A DNA stretch of 64,000 nucleotides from Acidovorax sp. Leaf78 (GTDB lineage: Bacteria > Pseudomonadota > Gammaproteobacteria > Burkholderiales > Burkholderiaceae_C): the NCBI RefSeq assembly GCF_001422735.1, contig NZ_LMLZ01000007.1, positions 84,597 through 148,596 of the forward strand. Direction: 5' to 3'. The position numbers and the translations under genes are program-made. The notes under the pieces were generated by a model, which was not told the DNA's origin, did not search any database, and saw only the letters and a program-made list of their open reading frames with translations. Of this stretch, positions 18,846-27,777 are shown in pieces (position 1 is the stretch's first letter; the number at the start of each line of letters is the position of its first letter).

Positions 18846-18970
18846 GGATGGAAGGCCTGTTTGTAGCCCTGCGCGCGCCGGCCGTCGATGACCTCGCAGG
18901 TAACGGGCGCCGCGCCGCCGCCCAGGTCAGCCTGTGACCCGCGACCTGCGGAGTGCGTGGCGCTCGTCAC

Positions 18971-18986
18971 TTCACACCCGCTTCAC
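18971..18986 (+). promoter_or_regulatory. CreB operator (cre tag) upstream of creD
   Basis: TTCACACCCGCTTCAC is an exact match to the known CreB recognition element TTCAC-N6-TTCAC. It ends 63 bases before the creD start codon. This position fits activation of creD by phosphorylated CreB. Confidence 0.85.
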
Positions 18987-19049
18987 AAACTTCATCGACA
19001 CCTCACGCCCGCGGCCAACACTGCCTGCACATCACTTGCGGAGGACTCC

Positions 19050-20513
19050 TTGAAACACCCACTCTTTACCAAACTGGCAGCGCTGGCGGCCATCACCGTG
19101 CTGCTGCTGTTTGGCCTTTCCATGATCGAAGACGTGGTGCGCGACCGCCAGCGCTACCGCAGCCTGACCGCGCAGAGCGTGGCCGAAAGCCTGGCCGGGC
19201 CGCAGACGCTGATGGGCCCCATGATCCACAGCGCCTGCGTGGAGAGCTGGGACGTGGAGACCGGCAAGGGCGACGAGCGCCGCGTGGTCGAGCAGCGCCG
19301 CGAGTTCCTGCTGACCGCCATGCCCGAGCAGCTCAAGCTGCGTTCGGGCGCCGCCATGGAAGAGCGGGCCCGCGGCCTGCACAAGGTGAACACCTTCAAC
19401 CTGAAGGCGCACCTCACCGCGCAATGGGGCTCGCTGGCCGGCCTGCAGCCGCAGACCACCCAGAAGAACTCGCGCATGCACTGCGGCGCGCCGATCATCA
19501 TGATGGCCGTGGGCGATGCGCGCGGCATCCGCACGGCGCAGCTCACGCTCGGCGAGCAGACGCTGGCGCTCAAGCCCGGCACCTTCCACCCCACCTACAG
19601 CCGCGGCCTGCATGCGGTGCTGCCCGAGACGGTGCGCGGCCAGGCTCCGGGCCTGTCGGTCAGCATGGACCTGGAACTGGTGGGCACCGAGCGCATCGCC
19701 ATCGTGCCGCTGGGGGGCAACACCGAGGTGCAGATGACCAGCAGCTGGCCGCACCCCTCCTTCGGCGGGCGATTTTTGCCGTCGGAGCGCGAGGTCCGAA
19801 AGGATGGCTTCTCGGCCCAGTGGCGCCTGTCGTCGCTGGCCACCACGGCGCAGGCGGACATCGAAAAAGGCAGCCGCATCTGCATCGGCGGCTACGACGA
19901 CAGCCCGAGCGACTATGCCCCCGGCGGCGCCACGCCGCGGGACTGCGCCGACAGCTTCAACGTGGCATTCGTCGACCCGGTGAACCCGTATTCGCTGAGC
20001 GACCGCGCCACCAAATACGGCGTGCTGTTCATTGCGCTGACCTTCGTGGCCGTGGGCCTGTTCGAGCTGATGAAAAAGCTGCGCGTGCACCCGGTGCAGT
20101 ACCTGCTGGTGGGCAGTGCGCTGTGCAGCTTCTTCCTGCTGCTGGTGAGCCTGTCGGAGCATCTGCCGTTTGGCGCGTCGTACGCGGCGGCGGCCAGTGC
20201 CTGTGTGCTGCTGCTTGCCTACTACGCCAGCCACATGCTGGGCGGCCTGGCGCGCGGGATTCCGCTGGGGGCCGGCATTGCGCTGCTGTACGGCCTGCTG
20301 TACGTGCTGCTGCAGCTGGAGCAGACCGCACTGGCGGTGGGCGCGATTGCGCTGTTCCTGGTGCTGGCGGCGGTGATGGTGCTCACGCGCAAGGTGAACT
20401 GGTATGGCCTGTCGCAAGGCACTCCGCCACAGCGGCCCACGCCACCACCGGCTGCGCGCCCTGCGCCTGCAACACCCTCTTCCACAACCTCTGCCCGGAC
20501 GGAGGCACCATGA
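19050..20513 (+). CDS. creD: Inner-membrane protein CreD
   Basis: CreD is the main effector of the CreBC regulon, an inner-membrane protein linked to envelope integrity and beta-lactam response. 487 residues. The start is a TTG at 19050 with GGAGG 5 bases upstream, giving KHPLFTKLAALAAITVLLLFGL as first helix and the family motif RYRSLTAQSVAESLAGPQTLMGP. A large periplasmic domain (about 40-320) follows, then a block of about six C-terminal helices beginning NPYSLSDRATKYGVLFIALTF. It is separated from creC by an antisense gene but keeps its own operator. Confidence 0.92.
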   Translation: MKHPLFTKLAALAAITVLLLFGLSMIEDVVRDRQRYRSLTAQSVAESLAGPQTLMGPMIHSACVESWDVETGKGDERRVVEQRREFLLTAMPEQLKLRSGAAMEERARGLHKVNTFNLKAHLTAQWGSLAGLQPQTTQKNSRMHCGAPIIMMAVGDARGIRTAQLTLGEQTLALKPGTFHPTYSRGLHAVLPETVRGQAPGLSVSMDLELVGTERIAIVPLGGNTEVQMTSSWPHPSFGGRFLPSEREVRKDGFSAQWRLSSLATTAQADIEKGSRICIGGYDDSPSDYAPGGATPRDCADSFNVAFVDPVNPYSLSDRATKYGVLFIALTFVAVGLFELMKKLRVHPVQYLLVGSALCSFFLLLVSLSEHLPFGASYAAAASACVLLLAYYASHMLGGLARGIPLGAGIALLYGLLYVLLQLEQTALAVGAIALFLVLAAVMVLTRKVNWYGLSQGTPPQRPTPPPAARPAPATPSSTTSARTEAP

Positions 20514-20905
20514 ACGCCGCATCCACATCGCCTCCCCTTCTGCCCGCAGCCACCACTTGGTCACGGCACCTGGCCGGTGCGGCCAGCAGTGAACCCAGCG
20601 GCTGCAGCGAACCTGATGCGCACCCGGGCTTGCCGCTGGACGCTGGGCCACCGACTGGCCCCACGTTGTCGATGGCCGAGGCGCAGCGCGTGCAGCGTTA
20701 CCGCGACCGCCTCATGGCCGCCGTGCAATCGCAGGACCGGGGAGCCCTGCGCAGCGCCAAGCAAGACGTGCTGCAGGCCGCGTTTCGCAGTGGCTCGGGG
20801 GTTGCCCGGCCCTGCGCCAATGGGTCGCCGGCGATGCGCCGGGCGCTGCGCGACCTGTGCTGGCGGATGGCGATCCTGGTGCTGCCGCGCCAGCGTGGAG
20901 ACTGA
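20510..20905 (+). CDS. Small protein translationally coupled to creD
   Basis: A 131-residue protein of unknown function. Its ATG overlaps the creD stop (ATGA at 20510-20513), with GGAGG 4 bases before it, so coupling to creD is likely. The N-terminal half is Ser/Pro/Ala-rich and probably disordered. The second half (from about residue 54, MAEAQRVQRYRDRLMAAVQSQDRGALRSA...) is a basic helical stretch resembling small proteins encoded next to other regulators. No membrane helix or catalytic motif. Confidence 0.6.
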   Translation: MNAASTSPPLLPAATTWSRHLAGAASSEPSGCSEPDAHPGLPLDAGPPTGPTLSMAEAQRVQRYRDRLMAAVQSQDRGALRSAKQDVLQAAFRSGSGVARPCANGSPAMRRALRDLCWRMAILVLPRQRGD

Positions 20906-20948
20906 GCGCCTCAGGCCAAAATGCCGCCTACCGCGCTCTCCGCGTGCG

Positions 20949-20974
20949 GCAATAGCTATAAAATTAATAGCAAA
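20949..20974. repeat. Partial dispersed repeat family B
   Basis: Only the AT-rich arm (AATAGCTATAAAATTAATAG) survives, in the convergent gap between the creD-coupled gene and the diguanylate cyclase. Confidence 0.5.
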
Positions 20975-20994
20975 TTAGTACAGCGCGGCGTCAG

Positions 20995-22041
20995 TCAGGC
21001 CACCACCGTGCGGTTGCGCCCCTCGCGCTTGGCGGTGTACATCGCTGCGTCCAGGGTGCGCAGCGTCATGTCGAGCGGGCGCTGCGGGTTGAATGCCGAC
21101 AGGCCCATGCTGGCGGTCAGCACCACGGCAGGCTCGATGCCCGGCACAGGCCCGGCCGCCAGCGCAGCGTGCAACCGCTGGGCCACCGCCTGGGCCTGGT
21201 CAACCCCGGTGGCGGGCAGCAGCGCCAGAAACTCCTCGCCGCCCCAGCGGCTCACTACGTCGGCGGCTCGGAAGACATCACGACACACCGCGGCCACGTG
21301 CTGCAGTGCCAGGTCGCCGGCGTGGTGGCCGTGCACGTCGTTCACGCGCTTGAAGTGGTCCACATCCAGCATCAACAGGCAGGCGGGCTCGCCGCCCCGC
21401 TGCAGCAGGGCCAGCTCCTGACGCAGCCGCTCGGTGAAGGAGCGGCGGTTGGCCAGCCCGGTCAGCACGTCGGTGTGGGCCAGCACAGCCATCTGGTGGC
21501 GGGCTTCTTCCAGCTCCACCAGCATCATGCCCTGGCGCTCGTTGGCGCGCTTGAGCTCCAGCAGCCGGATCACTTGGCGGGCGATGGTCAGCAGCAGCTC
21601 CTGCAGGCGCGGGGCCAGCAGGCGCGGCACGTGGTCCAGCACACACACGGTGCCCAGCACATAGCCATCGGGCGTGACCAAGGGCGCGCCGGCATAAAAG
21701 CGCATGGGGTGTTCCTGCGTCACGATGTCGAAGTGCGCAAACCGCGCATCCTGCGCCAGATCGGGCACCACGAACACGCCGGTCTGGCGCGCGGCGTAGC
21801 GGCAGATGGACTGGTCGAGCGGTGTCTCCTGCAGCGCCAGGCCCATCGCGGCCTTGAACCACTGGCGTTCGCGGTCCAGAAAGCTGACGAGCGCCACCGG
21901 GGCCGCACAGATGTGCCCTGCCATGTCCGCCAGCTCGTCGTAAGCGGGCTCCATGGGGGTGTCCAGAATGGCGTAGCGCTGCAGGGCCTGCAGACGCGTG
22001 GCGTCGTCGATCAGGGCGTCGGGGAAGGCAAGGGTGTCCAT
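20995..22041 (-). CDS. GAF-GGDEF diguanylate cyclase
   Basis: Probable cyclic-di-GMP synthase of 348 residues. An N-terminal GAF sensor domain (about 20-165, RYAILDTPMEPAYDEL, DRERQWFKAAMGL) is followed by a short helix and a GGDEF domain (about 185-345). The active site is intact as GGEEF in SRWGGEEFLALLP, with the Mg-binding DVDHFKRVND. There is no RxxD inhibitory site 5 residues before GGEEF, so product inhibition may be absent. No membrane segment: cytoplasmic. The start at 22041 fits the domain; upstream frame is low complexity. Confidence 0.9.
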   Translation of the reverse strand: MDTLAFPDALIDDATRLQALQRYAILDTPMEPAYDELADMAGHICAAPVALVSFLDRERQWFKAAMGLALQETPLDQSICRYAARQTGVFVVPDLAQDARFAHFDIVTQEHPMRFYAGAPLVTPDGYVLGTVCVLDHVPRLLAPRLQELLLTIARQVIRLLELKRANERQGMMLVELEEARHQMAVLAHTDVLTGLANRRSFTERLRQELALLQRGGEPACLLMLDVDHFKRVNDVHGHHAGDLALQHVAAVCRDVFRAADVVSRWGGEEFLALLPATGVDQAQAVAQRLHAALAAGPVPGIEPAVVLTASMGLSAFNPQRPLDMTLRTLDAAMYTAKREGRNRTVVA

Positions 22042-22255
22042 GGCAGGCAGTGCAGTGGCAGAACGCCTGGGCAGCATGCCATAGCCCACCCGCGCACCGC
22101 ATGCGCAACAACCCGCGGGCACATACCCGCACGGCGCGCTGGGCCATGGCCAGGGCATGCGCGGCGCACCCTACGACAGTTGAATGCAGCCAAACGAAGT
22201 TAAACGCGGCTGAACTGCCGCCTGCGCGATCCGGGATTCGACGCGGGCCCGTCTT

Positions 22256-22783
22256 TCAGGCCAGTGCGGCCTGGGGTATTGCGCTGGCTGGCGAAGTGCC
22301 GGGCGCGGCCGTGTCGGAGCAGGTCGCCCCCCCGCAGCCCTGGATCAAATCGCCGGGCAAGGCCTGCGGCGCGTGCACCACGCCCGTGACAGGGTCGAAC
22401 CCCACGCGGCGCAGGTGCAGGGCCAGCGCGGCATCCATGCTCTGCGCATGCTGCGGGAACCACAGCGCCAGCTCGCCCGCCATCACGCGCAGCACCTGAA
22501 GGTCGCCCTGCTGCGCCAGCGTGGTGCCTTCGCGCATGACTTGCAACACCACCCGGTGCTGCATGCTGTGGCAGTTGCCGGATGCAAACCGTGTCGACGC
22601 CATCCAGGTGTCTTCCTGCCCGAAGTGCTGTTGTGTGTGCTCCACCAGCGCCTGCCATGCGCCCAGCAGTTGCGCATCGTCCGCGCCATCCACCACGGCC
22701 AGCAGGTCGACGAATTCGCGGTGGGTGTCGTCCATCAGGTCGAGGTCCAGGGCGAGCGCGTCCGACCATTCGAGTTGAGCCAC
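22256..22783 (-). CDS. Bacteriohemerythrin-like protein
   Basis: Single-domain hemerythrin of about 175 residues, a di-iron oxygen- or NO-binding protein. Iron ligands are expected in MDDTHREFVDLL, LVEHTQQHFGQED, CHSMQHRVVLQ and the later WFPQHAQSMDAAL. The start is probably the GTG at 22783 (GAAGGGA site upstream), giving VAQLEWSDAL. The last 35 residues form a Cys-containing, low-complexity tail (QGCGGATCSDTAAPG) beyond the family core. It lies beside a diguanylate cyclase, a common genomic partner of oxygen-sensing hemerythrins. Confidence 0.85.
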   Translation of the reverse strand: MAQLEWSDALALDLDLMDDTHREFVDLLAVVDGADDAQLLGAWQALVEHTQQHFGQEDTWMASTRFASGNCHSMQHRVVLQVMREGTTLAQQGDLQVLRVMAGELALWFPQHAQSMDAALALHLRRVGFDPVTGVVHAPQALPGDLIQGCGGATCSDTAAPGTSPASAIPQAALA

Positions 22784-22906
22784 AGGATGTTCCCTTCGTG
22801 TGCTGTGCGCACTGTGTGAAAGACAAGGGATCAAGCTTAGGTTTTCAGACCGCGATGTACGTTGATGCAGATCACATCCCGGCGCCATCGAATGCACAAC
22901 GCCCAA

Positions 22907-22941
22907 AAGCCAATGCCCCGCACTGGGCGGGGCATTGGCTT
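22907..22941 (-). terminator. Strong terminator of the cysteine-repeat protein gene
   Basis: Perfect 15-bp stem (22907-22921 with 22927-22941), 5-nt loop, with TTTT immediately after the stem on the minus strand. It lies about 80 bases after the stop of the gene ending at 23019. Confidence 0.75.
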
Positions 22942-22974
22942 GGGGACGATCAGGCGGTCTGCCGCCAGTCCAGT

Positions 22975-23001
22975 GGACAACGCAGGAGTGCTGCGTTGTC
23001 C
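22975..23001 (-). other. Second perfect hairpin in the same 3' region
   Basis: An 11-bp perfect stem (22975-22985 with 22991-23001) and 5-nt loop between the stop codon at 23019 and the terminator. It has no T-run, so it may stabilise the mRNA end. Confidence 0.6.
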
Positions 23002-23018
23002 GTTCAGATCGCGTCAGA

Positions 23019-23600
23019 TCAGCTCTTGCCGTACATGCGCTTCATGTCGTCCACGCACTTGGACTTGGCGTCGCCCGACAGCGCGTCGCAACGCTCCTTG
23101 GCCGCCTTGTAGTTGGCTTCGTTCTTCTCGGCGTTGGCGTCCTTCTTGGCTTCGGCCACTGCAGCGCCCTTTTCAGCGGCAGTGTCGGCAGGCTTGGCCT
23201 GGGTCTCTGCGACCTTGGCATCCTCCTTGGCCTTCACGTGGGCAGCCTTGGCGTCCTTCACGCACACGTCCTTGTCGTTGCCCTTCAGGTCGTCGCACTT
23301 TTCCTTGGCAACGTTGTAGGCAGCGTCACCGCGTGCTTCAGCGACCTTGCGGGTGGCCTTTGCGCTGGGCTTGTGCTGTGCGTCGAGTTCAGCCTTGGCG
23401 ACGTCTTCAGCGCCCTTGGCTTCCTTCACGCAGATGTCCTTGGCGTTGGCCTTCAGCGTGTCGCACTGCGACTTGGCGGACTTGTAGTCGGCAGAGATGC
23501 GGTCCTTGCCGGTCTTGTATTCGGCGTCGGTCAGCGCGAAGGCGGAGGTTGCCATCAGGGCGGCGGCAACGGAAGCAATCAGGGTACGTGTGAATTTCAT
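23019..23600 (-). CDS. Exported Ala/Lys-rich protein with cysteine repeats
   Basis: A 193-residue protein with a clear signal peptide (MKFTRTLIASVAAALMATSAFA). The mature part is highly charged and Ala/Lys/Asp-rich, with three imperfect repeats containing paired cysteines 12-14 residues apart (CDTLKANAKDIC, CDDLKGNDKDVC, CDALSGDAKSKC), each followed by K-D/E and a helical stretch. Relatives in this family are sometimes called TolA-like, but this is compositional; no TolA domain is present. Function unknown; probably periplasmic. Two strong hairpins follow it. Confidence 0.75.
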   Translation of the reverse strand: MKFTRTLIASVAAALMATSAFALTDAEYKTGKDRISADYKSAKSQCDTLKANAKDICVKEAKGAEDVAKAELDAQHKPSAKATRKVAEARGDAAYNVAKEKCDDLKGNDKDVCVKDAKAAHVKAKEDAKVAETQAKPADTAAEKGAAVAEAKKDANAEKNEANYKAAKERCDALSGDAKSKCVDDMKRMYGKS

Positions 23601-23672
23601 GGTTTTTCTCCTCGATCAGCAGTGCTGTGATTTGGTATGGGTCAGGGGGATGGGGTCGGCAGAGCCGGAGCT

Positions 23673-23891
23673 TCAGTCGTTGAAGCGGAAATCGGGGTGG
23701 CGCGATTGCCAGTCGGTCAGCTGCTTTTCAGCTTCGTCGCGGGCGATGCCCTGGCGCTCTTGCAGCTTGCCCAGGAACTGTTCACGTTTGCCATCGATCA
23801 CGTCCAGATCGTCGTTGGTGAGCTTGCCCCACTGTTCGACCATCTTTCCTTTGAATTGTTTCCAGTTGCCCTTGATGGTGTCTTCGTTCAT
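23673..23891 (-). CDS. CsbD-family stress protein
   Basis: A 72-residue hydrophilic protein. MNEDTIKGNWKQFKGKMVEQWGKLTNDDLDVIDG is the CsbD signature. Members are general stress-response proteins without a known molecular activity. An AGGAGG site precedes the ATG. It sits upstream of the cysteine-repeat gene on the same strand with a 72-base gap. Confidence 0.92.
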   Translation of the reverse strand: MNEDTIKGNWKQFKGKMVEQWGKLTNDDLDVIDGKREQFLGKLQERQGIARDEAEKQLTDWQSRHPDFRFND

Positions 23892-24323
23892 GGTGTTCCT
23901 CCTGGAGAGTGATTCGCTGTGGCCTGCTGCCGGTATGGCGGTGATCGGTGCCGTTCAGCGATGGAGTGACTGTAGAAACTCCCCACGCCGCGGCGCGTAG
24001 GCAGTGGGGGGAACGCAGCGTCGGCTGTTGGACTACAGCATTGCCGGACAAATTGCCGTGCCTCACGCCCTGCTTTGGCCGTACGCGCCCCGGCCGTGGC
24101 GCTGCGGTAATCGAATGCAGACCTCTTGGGTAAAAAGTTGCATTTAGTGACCGTTTGTTGTCATTGATAACGATTTAGCCCTAGAGGCTCCTCGTTGCAA
24201 ATCCATACACTTGGCTACAGGGCCGGGGCACCCACTGTGAAAGCACCGCAGCACACCGTCGAGCTCACGGTTTGCAGCGGCTCAGCGTGGCAGTGCTTCG
24301 CGAAAAATAACCAGCACTCCACC
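23892..24323. other. Gene-free gap, divergent promoter region
   Basis: 432 bases between csbD-like (leftward) and DUF1800 (rightward) genes. It must hold both promoters. An AT-richer stretch around 24140-24180 is the likeliest site for the rightward promoter, but no hexamer pair with good spacing was found. The upstream extension of the DUF1800 frame (24195-24323) has no ribosome binding site. Confidence 0.4.
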
Positions 24324-26321
24324 ATGACACAGATACAAGAAGCTCCTCGCGCGCTAGCGGACGCCGAGGCTGCCGAGGGATCCCACGCTGCGCCGACGGC
24401 CCCACGGCCCAGCCCCCTGCCCCGCGACGCCACACTGGCAGCACTGATGGCCAGCGTCGCGCTCGCAGCCTGCGGTGGTGGCGGTGGCGACGCCGCCACC
24501 GAAAACGCCGGCCCGCCCAGCACGCCCACCCCGGGCGCCGCCCCTGCGCCGGGCGCCACGCCTGCACCGTCACCCAACCCAGGACTGTCGCCAGCCCCAG
24601 CGCCCGCCACGCCATCGCCATCGCCATCACCAGCCCCCACCTCGCCCCCGCCGCCTGCACCGGGTGCTGGCAACTACGCCCACCCCACCGCCGCGACCGA
24701 TCCAGAAGCCGCGCGCTTTCTGCTCCAGGCCCAGTTCTCCGCCTCACCGACCGAGATCGCGGCCCTGCGCTCCAGCAGCTATGACGCGTGGATCAACGAC
24801 CAGTTCGGCCAGCCCGTGGGCACCAAGGGCTGGGACTGGCTGAACCAGCGCGGCTACAACGCGGTGGACAACGCCACTTCGTACTACGACAACACCTACC
24901 CCGGCGACGCGATGATCTGGCAGCAGCTCATGACGTCGAGCGACGGCCTGCGCAAACGCGTGGCGCTGGCGCTGTCGGAGATCTGCGTGGTGTCGCTCTC
25001 GGGCCTGGACTTCAACTGGCGCAGCCACGCCATGGCCCACTACTGGGACCAGCTCGTCGCCAACGCGTTCGGCAACTTCCGCCAGCTGCTGGAAGACGTG
25101 ACGCTGAACCCTGCCATGGGTTACTACCTCAACACCCGCGGCAACCAGAAGGAAAACGTCGCCTCAGGCCGCCAGCCCGACGAGAACTACGCCCGCGAAA
25201 TCCTGCAGCTGATGTCCATCGGTCTCGTGGAACTCAATCAAGACGGCACCGCCAAGCGCAACGGCTCGGGCCAGGTGGTCGAGAGCTACACGCAGAGCGA
25301 CGTCACCAACCTCGCGCGCGTGTTCACCGGCTACGACTACAACCAGTCGCAGAACAGCCCGGTCACCGTCCCCGGCACCACGCGCACCGTGCCCAGCACC
25401 GACTTCACGCGGCTGCCCATGTCGCTCAACGCGTCGCTGCACTCCACACTGGCGGCCACCTTTCTGGGCACCACGGTGGCCGCTGGCACACCGGGCGCCG
25501 CGGCGCTCAAGACGGCGCTCGACACCATCTTCAACCACCCCAATGTGGGCCCTTTCATCGGCAAGCAGCTGATTCAGCGCCTGGTCACCAGCAACCCATC
25601 GCCCGGCTACGTGAGCCGCGTGGCGGGTGCCTTCAACAACAACGGCGCCGGCGTGCGCGGCGACATGCGTGCCGTGATCAAGGCCGTGCTGCTGGACAAC
25701 GATGCGCGCAGCCCCGCAGGGCTGGCCGACCCGATGTTCGGCCGCTTGCGCGAGCCCATGCTGCGCTTCGTGCAGTGGGGACGCACCTTCGGCATCTCGT
25801 CGCAGTACGGCAGCTGGAAGATCGGCGACCTGAGCTCGGTTGGCACGCGCCTGGCGCAAAGCCCGCTGCGCTCGCCGTCGGTATTCAACTTCTTTCGGCC
25901 CGGCTATGTGCCGCCCTCGACCTCGCTGGCGACCGCCAGCGCGGTGGCGCCCGAGTTTCAGCTGGTCAACGAAAGCAGCGTGGGCGGGTACCTCAACTAC
26001 ATGCAGGGCGTGATCCGCAACGGCATCTTCGTCAACGCGCCCGACCTGCCCAACGGCGGCAGCAACGCCACCAACGGCTACGACATCAAGGCGGCCTACA
26101 CCACCGAGCTGGCCATCGTCGCCGACGCCGATGCACTGGTCGCGCGGGTCAACCTGCTCATGACAGGCGGGCAGCTGTCCGCAGGCACCGTCAAGCTGAT
26201 TGCGGACGCCCTCAAGGCGACCGCCATCACGGCGGCCAGCACCGACAACGCCAAACGCGACCGCGTCGCCGCTGCGATTTTCCTCGTCATGGCCTCGGCC
26301 GAATACCTGATCCAGAAGTAA
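24324..26321 (+). CDS. DUF1800 domain protein, probable lipoprotein
   Basis: A 665-residue exported protein. After an unusual 30-residue leader comes a hydrophobic segment ending LAAC (Cys at residue 50), a lipobox, then a long Pro/Ala/Ser linker (about 58-112) and the DUF1800 domain (RFLLQAQFSASPTEIAALRSSSYDAWINDQF, then DENYAREILQLMSIGLVELNQDG, and PSVFNFFRPGY). The family's activity is unknown. It is followed after 10 bases by a DUF1501 gene, the usual partner; the two are probably an operon for a surface or periplasmic complex. Confidence 0.9.
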   Translation: MTQIQEAPRALADAEAAEGSHAAPTAPRPSPLPRDATLAALMASVALAACGGGGGDAATENAGPPSTPTPGAAPAPGATPAPSPNPGLSPAPAPATPSPSPSPAPTSPPPPAPGAGNYAHPTAATDPEAARFLLQAQFSASPTEIAALRSSSYDAWINDQFGQPVGTKGWDWLNQRGYNAVDNATSYYDNTYPGDAMIWQQLMTSSDGLRKRVALALSEICVVSLSGLDFNWRSHAMAHYWDQLVANAFGNFRQLLEDVTLNPAMGYYLNTRGNQKENVASGRQPDENYAREILQLMSIGLVELNQDGTAKRNGSGQVVESYTQSDVTNLARVFTGYDYNQSQNSPVTVPGTTRTVPSTDFTRLPMSLNASLHSTLAATFLGTTVAAGTPGAAALKTALDTIFNHPNVGPFIGKQLIQRLVTSNPSPGYVSRVAGAFNNNGAGVRGDMRAVIKAVLLDNDARSPAGLADPMFGRLREPMLRFVQWGRTFGISSQYGSWKIGDLSSVGTRLAQSPLRSPSVFNFFRPGYVPPSTSLATASAVAPEFQLVNESSVGGYLNYMQGVIRNGIFVNAPDLPNGGSNATNGYDIKAAYTTELAIVADADALVARVNLLMTGGQLSAGTVKLIADALKATAITAASTDNAKRDRVAAAIFLVMASAEYLIQK

Positions 26322-26331
26322 GGCGGCCGCC

Positions 26332-27777
26332 ATGCAATTCATCCAGCCCGAACTCCATTCCCGCCGCGCCTTCCTGCGCCGCTCGGCCCAACTGGGCATC
26401 GCCGGCACCGCCCTGCCATTTGCGCTCAACCTCGCCGCCGTCGGCGAGGCAGCGGCCTTCACCGCCACCGACTACAAGGCGCTCGTCTGCGTCTTTCTGT
26501 ATGGCGGCAACGACTACGGCAACACCGTCATCACCTACGACGACGACAGCTACAACAAGTACAGCACCATCCGCGGCGGCGGTGGCGGGCAGTCGGCCGG
26601 TGGCATCGCCCTGGCAAAGTCCGCGCTCACACCCACGCTGCTGGCGCCCACCACGCCGCTGGCCGGCGGGCGCCAGTACGCGCTGCACCCGTCGATGACG
26701 GGGCTGACCAACCTGTTCAACACCGGCAAGGCTGCGGTGCAGCTGAACGTGGGGCCACTGGTGGTGCCGCTGACGCGCGCGCAGTACAACAGCAGCAACC
26801 GCGCGCTGTACCCGCTGCCGCCCAAGCTCTTTTCGCACAACGACCAGCAGTCGGTGTGGCAGTCGTCCTCGCCCGAGGGCTCCACCGTCGGCTGGGGCGG
26901 CAACCTGGGCGACCTGGCGCTGTCGTCCAACGGTACCTCGCTGTTCACCTGCATCTCCGTCACCGGCAACGCGGTGTTCCTGTCGGGCGACTCGGCGCTG
27001 CAGTACCAGGTCAGCACCAGCGGCGCGATTCCGATCAACGGCGTCAAGAACAACGTCTACGGCTCGACCGCCGTGCGCTCGGCGCTCACCTCGCTGATCC
27101 AGCAAAACAGCGGCCAGGCGCTGGAAAACGAATACAACCGCATCACCGCACGCGCCGTCGGCGCCGAAGCCACCATCACCTCCGGGTTGGCCGGGGTCAA
27201 CCTGACCACAGCCTTCCCCACCAACAACCCGCTGGCAGACCAGCTCAAGATGGTGGCCCGCCTGATCGGCGCACGCACCACGTTGGGCAGCAAGCGCCAG
27301 GTGTTCATGGTGTCGTTGGGCGGCTTCGACCTGCACGATAACCTGATCTCGCAGCAGCCCGTGCTGATGCAGCGCGTGAGCGAAGCCATGACCGCGTTCT
27401 ACAACGCCACGGCAGAGCTGGGCCTGGCCGACAAGGTGACCGCGTTCACCGCGTCGGACTTCGGCCGCACGCTCAGCTCCAACGGCGACGGCTCGGACCA
27501 CGGCTGGGGCAGCCACCACCTGATGGTCGGCGGTGCGGTCAAGGGCAAGGCCTTCTACGGCAAGGCGCCGCCGGTCAGCATCACCAACACGACAGACGCC
27601 AACGACCAGTGGCACGTGGGCCAGGGCCGCCTGCTGCCCAGCACCTCGGTCGACCAGTACGCGGCCACGCTGGCCAGCTGGTTCGGTGTGAGCAATACGG
27701 AACTGCCGGGCGTGCTGCCGAATCTGAGCCACTTTGGCGGAGCGGACTACCCGACGAATCTGGGATTCATGGTGTGA
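26332..27777 (+). CDS. DUF1501 domain protein, Tat-exported
   Basis: A 481-residue protein related to the alkaline-phosphatase/sulfatase fold. The N-terminus carries a twin-arginine signal (SRRAFLRRSAQLG, then a hydrophobic core ending about residue 43). Family motifs: LVCVFLYGGNDYGNTV, SLGGFDLHDN, and ASDFGRTLSSNGDGSDHGWGSHHLMVGG. Tat export suggests folding, perhaps with metals, before transport. It pairs with the preceding DUF1800 gene. Neither partner has a proven reaction. Confidence 0.92.
   Translation: MQFIQPELHSRRAFLRRSAQLGIAGTALPFALNLAAVGEAAAFTATDYKALVCVFLYGGNDYGNTVITYDDDSYNKYSTIRGGGGGQSAGGIALAKSALTPTLLAPTTPLAGGRQYALHPSMTGLTNLFNTGKAAVQLNVGPLVVPLTRAQYNSSNRALYPLPPKLFSHNDQQSVWQSSSPEGSTVGWGGNLGDLALSSNGTSLFTCISVTGNAVFLSGDSALQYQVSTSGAIPINGVKNNVYGSTAVRSALTSLIQQNSGQALENEYNRITARAVGAEATITSGLAGVNLTTAFPTNNPLADQLKMVARLIGARTTLGSKRQVFMVSLGGFDLHDNLISQQPVLMQRVSEAMTAFYNATAELGLADKVTAFTASDFGRTLSSNGDGSDHGWGSHHLMVGGAVKGKAFYGKAPPVSITNTTDANDQWHVGQGRLLPSTSVDQYAATLASWFGVSNTELPGVLPNLSHFGGADYPTNLGFMV

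Noticed and set aside
18953-20905. 650-codon frame spanning creD and the following gene
   Set aside because: Only the last 131 codons, from the ATG at 20510, look like a gene; the rest is creD read in a wrong frame.
24150-24180. Fur-box-like TTGATAACGATT before the DUF1800 gene
   Set aside because: Only a half match, with no iron-related gene downstream.
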